A DNA stretch of 38,630 nucleotides, taken from the IMG/VR virus record IMGVR_UViG_3300025601_000826, positions 1 to 38,630 of that record; one strand, written 5' to 3'. Position numbers and translations under genes: made by a program. A model generated the notes under the pieces. That model saw only the letters and a program-made list of their open reading frames with translations. It was not told the origin of the DNA and ran no database searches. Source of the DNA: a virus. The first letter of the stretch is position 1; the number at the start of each line of letters is the position of its first letter. Positions 8,449 to 16,940 of this stretch are shown piece after piece.

Positions 8449-8472
8449 TATAAATATGTAAAAGTATAAATA
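8449..8472 (+). promoter_or_regulatory. Two tandem T4-type late promoters before the sheath gene
   Basis: Perfect TATAAATA boxes occur at 8449-8456 and 8465-8472, sixteen bases apart. They lie 83 and 67 bases before the tail sheath start. The sheath and tube proteins are needed in high copy, which fits a doubled promoter. A further TATAAT at 8495-8500 has no acceptable -35 partner. Confidence 0.75.
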
Positions 8473-8539
8473 TAAGTAGTGATGAACAAAACCGTATAAT
8501 GATTACTCATAATTATCTTTTGCAAAAGGAAAATAAGCC

Positions 8540-10216
8540 ATGGCATTTCAAGTATCTCCAGGCGTTCAAGTTAAAGAAATCGACTTAACTAACGTCGTAC
8601 CAGCAGTATCTACCTCAATTGGTGGAACAGTTGGTGCATTCAATTGGGGTCCGGTCGAAGAAATCAGAACAGTTGGTTCTGAGAAAGAACTAGCGTCTAT
8701 CTTCGGAACCCTCGACATAAACACATTCCCATATTTTTTAACAGCAGCATCTTTCTTGAAGTACGGCAACGCACTTAAAGTAGTTAGAGCAGAGTCTGAT
8801 CACCTAAACGCAACTACTAACGGCACTGGCGTATTAGTTAAAAATATGGACCACTACGATGACGTGACTAAGACTGGTTACGGTGCATGGGCTGCAAAAT
8901 ATCCAGGCACATTGGGCAATTCTTTAAAGGTTGAAATTTGTCCTGCTGACGCAACTGCATGGGCAGCATTCGAACATGCTGGTTTATTTGACCAACGCCC
9001 AGATACATCTACATACGCATCTACACTATCGTCTTCTAATGACGAAATGCATGTCGTAGTTATCGATGAAGACGGCGCATGGACAGGCACTCCTGGTACA
9101 GTGTTAGAGAAGTTTGCCCTAGTTTCCCAAGCATCTGATGCTAGAAGTTCTGATGGAACTTCAAGTTACTATGTTGACGTCATCAACGGAAGTTCACAGT
9201 ATATTTGGTTTATGGATCATTCAAGTGCATTGACAACTGCAGGCGATGCTGCTTCAGATACTTCTACTTTCGTAACAGGTACTTCTGTAATTTCTAACAG
9301 TTTATCTGGTGCTATCGATGATAATACACCGACAGTTGGCGAAATATACACTGCGTTTGAACAATTTGCTGATGCAGAAACTGTTGATGTAAACTTGTTA
9401 ATTGCCGGACCAACACCTTCTGGTCAAGATGGCGTGACTCTGGTAAATAATCTAATCGCGCTTGCAGAAGCTCGTAAAGATGTGTTATTGTTCGTATCTC
9501 CTCCTATCGCAAGCACAGTAGGAACATTAACTCCTGCTAACGATGTTACAGTTTTTGCTGATCAATTAATATCAACTTCTTATGCAGTGATCGACTCGAC
9601 TGCACTTAAAGTATACGATAAGTACAAAGATGTATACCGTTGGATTCCTGCGTGTGGTCATACTGCTGGTCTGTGTGCTAAGACAGATGCTCAAGCAGAT
9701 GCATGGTTCTCTCCTGCTGGATATAACCGTGGGCAATTGCTCGGGGTGACTAAGGTTGCGTTCAACCCTAAGAAAGCAGACCGCGACACACTATACAAAG
9801 CGCGTATTAACCCAATTGTGTCTTTCCCAGGAGAAGGAACTATCCTATTCGGCGACAAGACAATGTTGAGCAAGCCAAGTGCGTTTGATAGAATCAATGT
9901 GCGTAGACTGTTTATCATCCTGGAAAAGGCAATTGCCACAGCATCTAAGTACCAATTGTTTGAATTCAACGATGAGTTCACTCGTGCGATGTTCAGGAAC
10001 ATGGTAGAACCATTCTTGCGTGATATCAAGGGTCGTCGTGGTATTACTGACTTTAGAGTCGTATGTGATACTACAAACAACACAGGTCAAGTTATCGATA
10101 GAAACGAGTTTGTTGCAGACATCTACATCAAACCTGCGCGTTCTATCAACTTTATCTCGTTGAATTTCATTGCTACTCGAACTGGCGTAGATTTCGCCGA
10201 GATCGTTGGCGCTTAA
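8540..10216 (+). CDS. 18: Tail sheath protein gp18
   Basis: A 558-residue protein with the conserved opening MAFQVSPGVQVKEIDLTNVVPAVSTSIGGTVGAFNWGPVEE. Its C-terminal half (RINPIVSFPGEGTILFGDKTM....FDRINVRRLFIILEKAI) is the classic contractile sheath core. In T4, 138 copies surround the tube and contract during infection. A strong ribosome site (AAAGGA) lies ten bases before the ATG, and two late promoters lie upstream. The variable middle region (about residues 90-300) is probably the surface-exposed protrusion domain, inferred by analogy with T4 gp18. Confidence 0.95.
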   Translation: MAFQVSPGVQVKEIDLTNVVPAVSTSIGGTVGAFNWGPVEEIRTVGSEKELASIFGTLDINTFPYFLTAASFLKYGNALKVVRAESDHLNATTNGTGVLVKNMDHYDDVTKTGYGAWAAKYPGTLGNSLKVEICPADATAWAAFEHAGLFDQRPDTSTYASTLSSSNDEMHVVVIDEDGAWTGTPGTVLEKFALVSQASDARSSDGTSSYYVDVINGSSQYIWFMDHSSALTTAGDAASDTSTFVTGTSVISNSLSGAIDDNTPTVGEIYTAFEQFADAETVDVNLLIAGPTPSGQDGVTLVNNLIALAEARKDVLLFVSPPIASTVGTLTPANDVTVFADQLISTSYAVIDSTALKVYDKYKDVYRWIPACGHTAGLCAKTDAQADAWFSPAGYNRGQLLGVTKVAFNPKKADRDTLYKARINPIVSFPGEGTILFGDKTMLSKPSAFDRINVRRLFIILEKAIATASKYQLFEFNDEFTRAMFRNMVEPFLRDIKGRRGITDFRVVCDTTNNTGQVIDRNEFVADIYIKPARSINFISLNFIATRTGVDFAEIVGA

Positions 10217-10239
10217 TAGTATTATAGGAGTAAATAAAA

Positions 10240-10767
10240 ATGGCAACTTTAGGCGTAGATGATTTCAAAGCTAAATTAATTGGCGGCGGAGCAAGACCTA
10301 ACCTTTTCAAAGCAACTTTAAACTTTCCAGCATACGCTGGTGGTAATGTTGAATTAACATCGTTCATGTGTAAGGCAGCACAACTACCAGGATCTATAAT
10401 CGCTCCGGTTGTAGTTCCTTTTAGAGGTAGACAGGTTCAGATCGCGGGAGATCGCACATTCGAACCTTGGTCAGTTACTATCATTAACGATAGTGGTATG
10501 GAAGTCCGCAATGCAATGGAGCGTTGGATGAATGGTATTAATTCTCACTCCCAGAATACCGGTCTCGCAAACCCATTGGATTATGTCGCGGACATGTCGG
10601 TAGAGCAGTTGAATAAGGCTGGCGATACCACTAAGACATACAACTTCCGCAGTGTATGGCCTTCAAACATCTCTGCAATCGAACTTTCTTACGAAAGTAA
10701 TGATCAGATTGAAGAGTTCACTGTTGAATTCCAAGTTACATACTGGGAGTCTAATACAACCAGCTAA
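10240..10767 (+). CDS. 19: Tail tube protein gp19
   Basis: A 175-residue protein of normal gp19 length. The pattern ...RPNLFKATLNFPAYAGG....FMCKAAQLPGSIIAPVVVPFRGRQVQIAGDRTFEPWSVTIIND is diagnostic of T4 gp19. It polymerises into hexameric rings forming the inner tail tube through which DNA passes. It sits 23 bases after the sheath gene, so the two share the tandem late promoters. A strong terminator follows it. A distant paralogue of the same fold appears at 15904-16425. Confidence 0.93.
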   Translation: MATLGVDDFKAKLIGGGARPNLFKATLNFPAYAGGNVELTSFMCKAAQLPGSIIAPVVVPFRGRQVQIAGDRTFEPWSVTIINDSGMEVRNAMERWMNGINSHSQNTGLANPLDYVADMSVEQLNKAGDTTKTYNFRSVWPSNISAIELSYESNDQIEEFTVEFQVTYWESNTTS

Positions 10768-10788
10768 AAATGTTGTATAAGTAAATAC

Positions 10789-10819
10789 ATGGGGTTGGGA
10801 GAAATCCCTCCCCATTTTT
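10789..10819 (+). terminator. Intrinsic terminator after gene 19
   Basis: ATGGGG-TT-GGGA pairs with TCCC-T-CCCCAT around a GAAA tetraloop, followed by TTTT. It separates the highly expressed 18-19 pair from the portal gene, which starts 27 bases later without an obvious promoter of its own. Partial read-through would lower portal expression, where only 12 copies are needed. Confidence 0.8.
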
Positions 10820-10846
10820 ATTGAATATGAGATATCAGGAAAAATT

Positions 10847-12397
10847 ATGGAACTATTTGGTTTTCAAATAAAGCGTAAGTCCGAAGAAGCGGAAGAAGCA
10901 AAGAAAGTATCGTTTGTCCCTAAAGAGACTGATGATGGTGCAGGTGTAGTCACATCTGGTGGTTACTATGGTTCTTATGTTGATATTGATGGAACTTCTA
11001 GTAGAAGTGATGCTGAACTAATTCTAAAATATAGACAAATTGTCGAGCACTCAGAATGTGATTCTGCCGTGGAAGACATTGTTAACGAATCAATTATATC
11101 TGATGAAGATTCTACTCCAGTGGACATTATCACAGATGATCTAGAGCAACCAGATAAAGTTAAAAAACTTATTAAAGATTCATTTGATGAGGTGTCATCA
11201 TTACTGAACTTTAATAGCTCTGGCCATGAGATTTTCCGTAAGTGGTATGTTGATGGTAGATTGTACTACCACATGATCATTGACGAGAAGTCGCCAAAGA
11301 AAGGTATCCTGGAACTACGACCAGTCGAACCTACAAAAATTCGCAAAGTGCGTGAAATAAAAAAAGATAAAAAAGACCTTGCTACTGGTAATAATTTAAT
11401 TGGTGGTGTAGAAGAATACTTCATCTACCAAGACCAAGCACTAGGTAAGAGTAATCAGGGGTTGAAGATTAGCAAAGATGCTATCTGTTATGTAACAAGT
11501 GGATTACTAGATTCTAGCAGAAAACGGGTACTGTCGCACCTACACAAAGCACTTAAACCAGTTAACCAGTTGCGCATGATGGAAGACTCGTTGGTTATTT
11601 ACCGACTATCAAGAGCACCCGAGCGCAGGATTTTTTATATTGACGTGGGTAACTTACCAAAGGGTAAGGCAGAAGAATATCTACGATCGGTTATGGCACA
11701 GTACAAGAACAAACTTGTATACGATGCAAACACTGGTGAGATCAAGGACGATCGTAAACACATGTCTATGCTAGAAGACTTCTGGCTGCCGCGGCGCGAA
11801 GGCGGTAGAGGCACAGAGATCACCACTCTCCCAGGCGGTGAGAACTTGGGTCAGATTGATGATATTATATTCTTTCAAAAGAAACTATATAAATCATTGA
11901 ATGTACCCACAAACCGTTTAGAGTCAGAAGGGTCATTCTCTTTGGGTAGATCTAGCGAGATTAGTCGCGATGAGTTGAAATTTCAGAAGTTTATTGATAG
12001 ACTACGCAAGCGCTTCTCGCAATTGTTTATGGAGTTGTTGCGTACACAGTTGATTCTAAAGGGTGTTATCAATAAAGAAGACTGGGACGAAATTAAAGAG
12101 CAGATCACAGTAGACTTCTTAAAAGATAACCATTTTACTGAACTGAAAGAATCTGAAATGTTGCGCGAACGCCTAAACACGCTGCAACAGATGGAAAACT
12201 ATATTGGCACATACTTCTCCCGTGAATGGGTTAAGAAAAATATTCTTCGCATGAATGATGATGATATTAAGGCAATGGATGAGCAGATGGCAGAAGAGAA
12301 AGATAATGAGGATCCGGAGGAAGTTGACATGGGTCAATCAGAAACTCCTCCAGAACCTAACGCACCTGATGCAGAAGAAGTTAATCTTGACCGATAA
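10847..12397 (+). CDS. 20: Portal vertex protein gp20
   Basis: The 516-residue product matches T4 gp20: an acidic N terminus, then DGTSSRSDAELILKYRQIVEHSECDSAVEDIVNESI, RPVEPTKIRKVREIKK and the highly conserved QLRMMEDSLVIYRLSRAPERR...VGNLPKGKAEEYLR. LPGGENLGQIDDIIFFQKKLYKSLNVP also occurs in marine T4-like portals. Twelve copies form the channel at the capsid vertex where the prohead starts assembling, the terminase docks and the neck attaches. The acidic C-terminal tail overlaps a terminator hairpin in the DNA. Confidence 0.95.
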   Translation: MELFGFQIKRKSEEAEEAKKVSFVPKETDDGAGVVTSGGYYGSYVDIDGTSSRSDAELILKYRQIVEHSECDSAVEDIVNESIISDEDSTPVDIITDDLEQPDKVKKLIKDSFDEVSSLLNFNSSGHEIFRKWYVDGRLYYHMIIDEKSPKKGILELRPVEPTKIRKVREIKKDKKDLATGNNLIGGVEEYFIYQDQALGKSNQGLKISKDAICYVTSGLLDSSRKRVLSHLHKALKPVNQLRMMEDSLVIYRLSRAPERRIFYIDVGNLPKGKAEEYLRSVMAQYKNKLVYDANTGEIKDDRKHMSMLEDFWLPRREGGRGTEITTLPGGENLGQIDDIIFFQKKLYKSLNVPTNRLESEGSFSLGRSSEISRDELKFQKFIDRLRKRFSQLFMELLRTQLILKGVINKEDWDEIKEQITVDFLKDNHFTELKESEMLRERLNTLQQMENYIGTYFSREWVKKNILRMNDDDIKAMDEQMAEEKDNEDPEEVDMGQSETPPEPNAPDAEEVNLDR

Positions 12398-12406
12398 GTC
12401 AAGATT
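12383..12406 (+). terminator. Terminator-like hairpin with the gene 20 stop codon in its loop
   Basis: AATCTTGAC and GTCAAGATT form a perfect 9-pair stem around CGATAA, which holds the portal stop codon (12395-12397). The following sequence, TCAATTT, is only moderately T-rich. A late promoter starts eight bases further on. It could be a terminator or an mRNA 3' end stabiliser. Confidence 0.6.
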
Positions 12407-12414
12407 TCAATTTG

Positions 12415-12422
12415 TATAAATA
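12415..12422 (+). promoter_or_regulatory. T4-type late promoter TATAAATA, before the prohead genes
   Basis: A perfect late box 32 bases before the small prohead gene at 12455. It would drive the scaffold, protease and capsid genes to the terminator at 15828, since no other promoter is evident in between. Confidence 0.75.
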
Positions 12423-12454
12423 TAATTACAGTAAAGTATATTGGAGATTACATT

Positions 12455-12655
12455 ATGAGTAACGAAAACATTAGAGCAATGATTGATGCACTTGCAGATC
12501 AAGATTACTCTACGGCAAAAACAGAATTCGATTCTGCATTGTCTAGTAGAATGTCAGATGCAATTGAAGATCGTCGTATTGAGATCGCATCTCAGGTATA
12601 TAACAATGCTACCGAAGAAATCGCATTAGATGGCGATGAAGTAGCAGAAGAATAA
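12455..12655 (+). CDS. 67: Small prohead core protein, gp67-like by position
   Basis: A 66-residue acidic protein (MSNENIRAMIDALADQDYSTAKTEFDSALSSRMSDAIEDRRIEIASQVY). It lies between the portal and the prohead protease genes, where T4 has genes 67 and 68. The predicted helix with DAIEDRRIEIA recalls the small core proteins of marine T4-like phages. T4 gp67 is an internal scaffold component that the protease destroys during maturation. The assignment rests on position, size and acidity rather than clear sequence similarity. It has a good ribosome site (TTGGAG). Confidence 0.6.
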   Translation: MSNENIRAMIDALADQDYSTAKTEFDSALSSRMSDAIEDRRIEIASQVYNNATEEIALDGDEVAEE

Positions 12656-12668
12656 ATAAAAGGTATAT

Positions 12669-13316
12669 ATGAAACTCATTACAGAGCATATCGATAAGAA
12701 GTTAGCAGTGCTTACAGAAGCCAAGAAGGACGGAACTAAGGGTTACGTCATTGAAGGCATTTTCATGCAAGCAGAAAAAGCTAACCGAAATGGTCGTGTA
12801 TATGAGAAGCGCATCATGGAAGGTGCAGTAAATAAATATATAACCGATCAAGTTAAAACAGGACGTGCTGTTGGTGAGTTAAATCACCCAGAAGGTCCTA
12901 CAATTAACTTAGATAAAGTTTCGCACCGCATCACAGACCTTCGTTTTGAAGGAAATGATGTAGTAGGAAAGGCATCCATTCTTAATACTCCTATGGGTAA
13001 GATCGTACAAGGTCTTCTTGAAGGTGGTGTTCAGTTGGGTGTCTCAAGTCGTGGTATGGGTAGTCTAGTGGAAAAGAATGGCGTCATGTACGTCCAGGAT
13101 GACTTTATGTTGTCCACTGTTGATATTGTGCAAGATCCTTCCGCTCATGAAGCATTTGTTAATGGAATCATGGAAGGTGTCGAGTGGATATGGGAAAACG
13201 GTATGTTAAAACCACAGCAAATTGAAAAATATGAGACAGAAATTAAGAGTGCATCAAGTGCTAAGCTTTCCGAAGCAAAGTTACAGGTGTTCCAAGATTT
13301 CCTCTCAAAACTTTAA
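12669..13316 (+). CDS. 21: Prohead maturation protease gp21
   Basis: A 215-residue protein recognised as T4 gp21, a serine-type prohead protease with a herpesvirus assemblin-like fold. Conserved stretches are GYVIEGIFMQAEKANRNGRVYEKRIM, GELNHPEGPTINLDKVSHRI (candidate catalytic His73 or His86) and GVQLGVSSRGMGSL (candidate Ser126 or Ser127). After assembly it cleaves the scaffold, the capsid protein and itself at L/I-x-E sites. A possible self-cleavage site, LTE|A, is visible at residues 15-18. It sits between the core and scaffold genes, as in T4. Confidence 0.92.
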   Translation: MKLITEHIDKKLAVLTEAKKDGTKGYVIEGIFMQAEKANRNGRVYEKRIMEGAVNKYITDQVKTGRAVGELNHPEGPTINLDKVSHRITDLRFEGNDVVGKASILNTPMGKIVQGLLEGGVQLGVSSRGMGSLVEKNGVMYVQDDFMLSTVDIVQDPSAHEAFVNGIMEGVEWIWENGMLKPQQIEKYETEIKSASSAKLSEAKLQVFQDFLSKL

Positions 13317-13334
13317 CCTTATAGGAGTATGCTA

Positions 13335-14480
13335 ATGTCAGAGAAACAAAAGGGTCAAAAACTTGACCTAGTCGCTGAAGACATTAATGTTGAAGAACTC
13401 CAGGATGAGCAAATTGTGGAGGACGTTGAAGTTTCTGATGAGGAAACTGTAGACGCCGAAACTAATGCTGAACTGGATGAAGCAGCAGATGCTGAAAAAG
13501 AAGTTAATGGTGATAAAGCAAACGACGAGACAATTGCTTCTATAAAGAAGTCTGCCTCTAAGAAAGCTGTCGCACCTAAGACCAAAGCAGGTCTAATTAA
13601 CGCATCTTACAAAGCAATGTCACAGATGACCAAAGAAGAATTATCTTCAATCTATGACACATTGGTGAATGTCCAAGAAGAATCCGAAGAAGTTTCTGAA
13701 GATGCGATTGCTGAACAAGCAGTTGTAGAAGAAGATACCCAAGTAGAAATCAAAGTCGACTTTAAAGAAGACTTGAACGCACTTGTTTCTGAAGATACTA
13801 ACCTTTCAGAAGAATTTAAAGACCGTGCAGCTATCATTTTTGAAGCAGCTGTTAAGTCTAAATTATCTGAAGAGATCGACCGTTTGGAAGAGCAGTACAC
13901 AACTGAACTTTCAGAAGAAGTAGAACAAGTTAAAACTGACTTGGTCGAAAAGGTTGATGGATATCTATCATATGTTGTAGAACAGTGGATGGAAGAAAAC
14001 AAAGTTGCTGTTGAGAGCGGTCTTCGTGCCGAAATCGCAGAGTCTTTCATCACCGGACTGAAAGGTCTATTCGAACAACATTATGTTGAAGTGCCAGATA
14101 CTAAGTATGACTTAGTCGATGACCTCGCAACTAAAGTTGATGAACTAGAAGAACAGTTGACAAAGTCTGTCGAAGACAATATTAAGTTGTCTGAGCAAGT
14201 ATCAGGTTTACGCCGTGAACAGATTATCGCAGAAGCGACATCTGGAATGGTTGAAACAGATGCTGCTAAATTGTCGAACCTAGTTGAAAGTATCGACTTC
14301 GAAAGCGAGAAAACATTCTCTAAGAAAGTTTCCGTTATCAAAGAATCATACTTTAAAGCAACTAAGTCAGCAATGATCGACGAATCAACCGAAATCGCTA
14401 CTGATGAAAAAGGTACACTGTTGGAGTCTTCTCCCGCAATGGGCCGTTACCTCACAGCACTTTCAAGAACTACCAAATAA
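13335..14480 (+). CDS. 22: Prohead scaffold protein gp22
   Basis: A 381-residue, very acidic, almost wholly helical protein with long coiled-coil stretches (for example around AAVKSKLSEEIDRLEEQYTTELSEEVEQVK and DDLATKVDELEEQLTKSVEDNIKLSEQ). It forms the internal scaffold of the prohead and is degraded by gp21; several L-x-E sequences could serve as cleavage sites. It lies directly before the capsid gene, as in T4. I chose the ATG at 13335, six bases after AGGAG; an ATG at 13329 lies too close to that site. The acidic N-terminal 60 residues are an extension relative to T4 gp22. Confidence 0.88.
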   Translation: MSEKQKGQKLDLVAEDINVEELQDEQIVEDVEVSDEETVDAETNAELDEAADAEKEVNGDKANDETIASIKKSASKKAVAPKTKAGLINASYKAMSQMTKEELSSIYDTLVNVQEESEEVSEDAIAEQAVVEEDTQVEIKVDFKEDLNALVSEDTNLSEEFKDRAAIIFEAAVKSKLSEEIDRLEEQYTTELSEEVEQVKTDLVEKVDGYLSYVVEQWMEENKVAVESGLRAEIAESFITGLKGLFEQHYVEVPDTKYDLVDDLATKVDELEEQLTKSVEDNIKLSEQVSGLRREQIIAEATSGMVETDAAKLSNLVESIDFESEKTFSKKVSVIKESYFKATKSAMIDESTEIATDEKGTLLESSPAMGRYLTALSRTTK

Positions 14481-14499
14481 TCACATAGGAGAACTATAA

Positions 14500-15804
14500 A
14501 TGTTCAACGCAGAAAAATTACAAGAAAAGTGGGCTCCAGTAATCGAGCACGCAGAACTTCCAGAAATCAAAGACGGCTACCGCAAGGCAGTTCTTGCTTT
14601 GGTATTGGAAAACCAAGAAAAAGCAATGCGCGAAGAGCGCGGTCATCAGTCATACCAGTTGAACGAAGCAGCTCCTGCTAACGCAACTGGCGCTGGTGTT
14701 GACAACTGGGATCCAATCTTGATCTCTTTGGTTCGTCGTGCTATGCCTAACCTTATCGCATACGACATCGCTGGTGTTCAGCCAATGAGTGGTCCTACTG
14801 GCTTGATCTTCGCAATGAAGAGCAAGTACACAGCCCAATCTGGTGCAGAAGCAATGTTTGACGAAGCAAATACCGCTTTCTCTGGCGCAGGTACACAAGG
14901 TGGTGAGTCTTCATCATTGGTTGGTGCTGATACTAACACCGATGATGTTGCAGATCCGTTTGCAGTAGGTAACGCAATGGCTACCGCCGCTGGCGAAGCA
15001 TTGGGTGATGGTTCTACTGACTTTGCTCAGATGGCATTCAGCATCGAAAAAGCAACCGTGACTGCAAAGACACGTGCTTTGAAGGCAGAATACACTATGG
15101 AACTGGCTCAAGACTTGAAGGCAGTGCATGGTCTGGACGCTGAAAGCGAATTGGCAAACATTCTGTCCGCAGAAATTCTTGCTGAAATCAACCGCGAAGT
15201 TATTCGTAAGATCAACGTTAAAGCAAAATTGGGTGCTCAGCAGTCAAACACTGCTACCAAAGGTATTTTCAACCTGTCTACAGATGCCGATGGCCGCTGG
15301 TCAGTTGAGAAGTACAAGGGTCTGTTGATGCAAATCGAACGCGAAGCGAACGTTATTGCTAAAGAAACCCGTCGTGGTAAGGGTAACTTCATCCTAGTTT
15401 CTAGCGATGTTGCTTCTGCCCTAGTTGCTGCTGGTATGTTGGATTACACTCCTGCATTGTCAACCAACTTGCAAGTTGATGACACAGGCAATACTTTTGC
15501 TGGTCTGTTGAATGGTCGCACTAAGGTGTATATCGATCCATACGCAACTACTGACTACGTTACCGTTGGTTACCGTGGAACTTCTGCATACGATGCAGGT
15601 TTGTTCTACTGCCCATACGTGCCGTTGACAATGGTTCGTGCCGTTGGTGAGAACAGCTTCCAACCAAAAATTGGTTTCAAGACTCGTTACGGTATGGTTG
15701 CTAACCCATTCGTGGGTGCTGCTCCTGCAAGCGACGAAGGTGCTAACCGCGCTAACCAATACTACCGCATCTTCCGTGTAGACGGTTTGATGGAAACTGC
15801 TTAA
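14500..15804 (+). CDS. 23: Major capsid protein gp23
   Basis: A 434-residue HK97-fold capsid protein. It starts MFNAEKLQEKWAPVIEHAELPEIKDGYRK, the hallmark opening of marine gp23. A gp21 cleavage site is visible at YQLNE|AAPAN (after Glu56), matching the T4 processing consensus. Other conserved parts are NWDPILISLVRRAMPNLIAYDIAGVQPMSGPTGLIFAMKSKY and KIGFKTRYGMVANPF. Its codons are more GC-rich and uniform than those of its neighbours, as expected for the most abundant virion protein. It has an AGGAG ribosome site and ends at a strong terminator. Confidence 0.97.
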   Translation: MFNAEKLQEKWAPVIEHAELPEIKDGYRKAVLALVLENQEKAMREERGHQSYQLNEAAPANATGAGVDNWDPILISLVRRAMPNLIAYDIAGVQPMSGPTGLIFAMKSKYTAQSGAEAMFDEANTAFSGAGTQGGESSSLVGADTNTDDVADPFAVGNAMATAAGEALGDGSTDFAQMAFSIEKATVTAKTRALKAEYTMELAQDLKAVHGLDAESELANILSAEILAEINREVIRKINVKAKLGAQQSNTATKGIFNLSTDADGRWSVEKYKGLLMQIEREANVIAKETRRGKGNFILVSSDVASALVAAGMLDYTPALSTNLQVDDTGNTFAGLLNGRTKVYIDPYATTDYVTVGYRGTSAYDAGLFYCPYVPLTMVRAVGENSFQPKIGFKTRYGMVANPFVGAAPASDEGANRANQYYRIFRVDGLMETA

Positions 15805-15827
15805 ATTTTAAGTAGTTAGGTAATATG

Positions 15828-15854
15828 AAAAGGACCCTTCGGGGTCCTTTTTTT
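15828..15854 (+). terminator. Strong intrinsic terminator after the capsid gene
   Basis: AAAAGGACCC pairs with GGGTCCTTTT around a TTCG tetraloop closed by C-G, an especially stable arrangement, and runs into a T tract. It ends the prohead operon. A late promoter begins seven bases downstream. Confidence 0.95.
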
Positions 15855-15860
15855 ATTGTG

Positions 15861-15868
15861 TATAAATA
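15861..15868 (+). promoter_or_regulatory. T4-type late promoter TATAAATA after gene 23
   Basis: A perfect late box just after the capsid terminator and 35 bases before the gp19-like gene. It restarts late transcription for that single virion gene before the recombination genes, which have their own sigma70-type promoter. Confidence 0.75.
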
Positions 15869-15903
15869 ATGTCATATACAAATATTAATGGAGACCATGC
15901 ACA

Positions 15904-16425
15904 ATGGCACTAGATACAAACATCAACCTATTAAGTCCCACTGGGTTTAAGATGATATTTTCGCGAGCTGACCTCAAAGGGTTAGAATTTTACCTACAGG
16001 CAGTAGACTTGCCTACAGTATCGGTTGGAGAAGCGAACTTATCTACTCCTAAGTTGAACATTATGCTTGGTGGTGATAAGTTGATGTTTGATCCGTTTAC
16101 TGCATCTATTCTATCAGATGAAAAGATGGACAACTTTGCATCCATATACAAGTGGTTGCAAGATACAGTCAACATTGATGACCCAAGCTCGCTAGTATGC
16201 GACGCGTCGTTGGTCATATTAAATAGTTCAAACAACCAGACCAGGACTATTGAGTTTAAGAACTGTTATCCAAACAGCATGTCAGGTATTGCTTTTGATG
16301 TTGGTGCTACAGAGGTACAGTACGCATCATTTTCGGTAACTTTTCGATACGACTACTATGTTGTTACTCCAGAGTTTGATACAGAAAAGTTCATGCGAAT
16401 TCCAGTGTCTTTACCAGTAACCTAA
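15904..16425 (+). CDS. gp19-like tail tube paralogue, at the gene 3 position
   Basis: A 173-residue protein with the gp19-type layout: LLSPTGFKMIFSRADLKGLEFYLQAVDLPTVSVGEANLSTPKLNIMLGGDKLMFDPFTASILSDEKMDNFASIYKWL, then VEVQYASFSVTFRYDYY-type closing strands (here ATEVQYASFSVTFRYDYY). In marine T4-like genomes the gene after 23 is usually annotated as gene 3, the tail tube terminator. That protein or a baseplate tube initiator (gp54/gp48-like) are both possible here. It is clearly distinct from gp19 at 10240 but shares its fold signature. The upstream late promoter fits a virion role. Confidence 0.65.
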   Translation: MALDTNINLLSPTGFKMIFSRADLKGLEFYLQAVDLPTVSVGEANLSTPKLNIMLGGDKLMFDPFTASILSDEKMDNFASIYKWLQDTVNIDDPSSLVCDASLVILNSSNNQTRTIEFKNCYPNSMSGIAFDVGATEVQYASFSVTFRYDYYVVTPEFDTEKFMRIPVSLPVT

Positions 16426-16438
16426 ATAGTGGTATAAT
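16410..16438 (+). promoter_or_regulatory. Sigma70-type promoter before uvsY
   Basis: TTTACC at 16410-16415, a 17-base spacer and TATAAT at 16433-16438, with TGG immediately before the -10. The -35 lies inside the end of the upstream gene. Transcription would start about 20 bases before the uvsY ATG. Confidence 0.6.
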
Positions 16439-16464
16439 GTAATTTTTGAACGAGGTTTTATAAT

Positions 16465-16914
16465 ATGATTAATATTGAAGATATTTTAGAGATGTGGAAA
16501 AAAGACACAGAGATCAACGACTTTGATCTCTCCGAGTCTTCTAGGGATACTGCAAAACTACACTCCAAGTATCTGGAGTTACTCACTACATCTAAACTGT
16601 TACTTAAGCGTAAAGATATGCAACAGAGTATCCTTCTACGCGATAAGTGGTTATACTACACTGGTGTGATGAGTAAGCAAGAGATGGATGATCGTGGATG
16701 GGATTACGATCCATTCAAAGGTGCGCGTAAACCACTAAAGACAGACCTACACTACTTCTACGAAGCAGATCCAGAACTACAAAAGTCACAAGCAACTATT
16801 GACTATATAAAGTCAACGATAGAAACTTTAGAATCTATTATGACTAATTTAGTTTGGCGTCATCAGACCATCAAGAATATGATTGATTGGAAGAAATTTA
16901 CTTCCGGAGGTTAA
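16465..16914 (+). CDS. uvsY: Recombination mediator UvsY
   Basis: A 149-residue protein resembling T4 UvsY (137 residues) in length and layout: an N-terminal DILEMWKKDTEIN...LHSKYLELL, central Lys/Arg-rich helix KLLLKRKDMQQSILLRDKWLYYTG, and C-terminal IDYIKSTIETLESIM...RHQTIKNMIDWKKF. UvsY helps the UvsX recombinase displace gp32 from single-stranded DNA. Its gene lies beside uvsW, as in T4 and marine relatives. It has its own early or middle promoter. Confidence 0.88.
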   Translation: MINIEDILEMWKKDTEINDFDLSESSRDTAKLHSKYLELLTTSKLLLKRKDMQQSILLRDKWLYYTGVMSKQEMDDRGWDYDPFKGARKPLKTDLHYFYEADPELQKSQATIDYIKSTIETLESIMTNLVWRHQTIKNMIDWKKFTSGG

Positions 16915-16940
16915 CACCTCAATATAATAGGGATACTGCC

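Noticed and set aside
9691-10367. Long minus-strand open frames across the sheath and tube genes
   Set aside because: They lie opposite strongly conserved gene 18 and 19 sequence and have no family signature; every supported gene is on the + strand.
10776-10788. TATAAG-TAAATAC as a late promoter for the portal gene
   Set aside because: It does not match TATAAATA and would be separated from gene 20 by a strong terminator.
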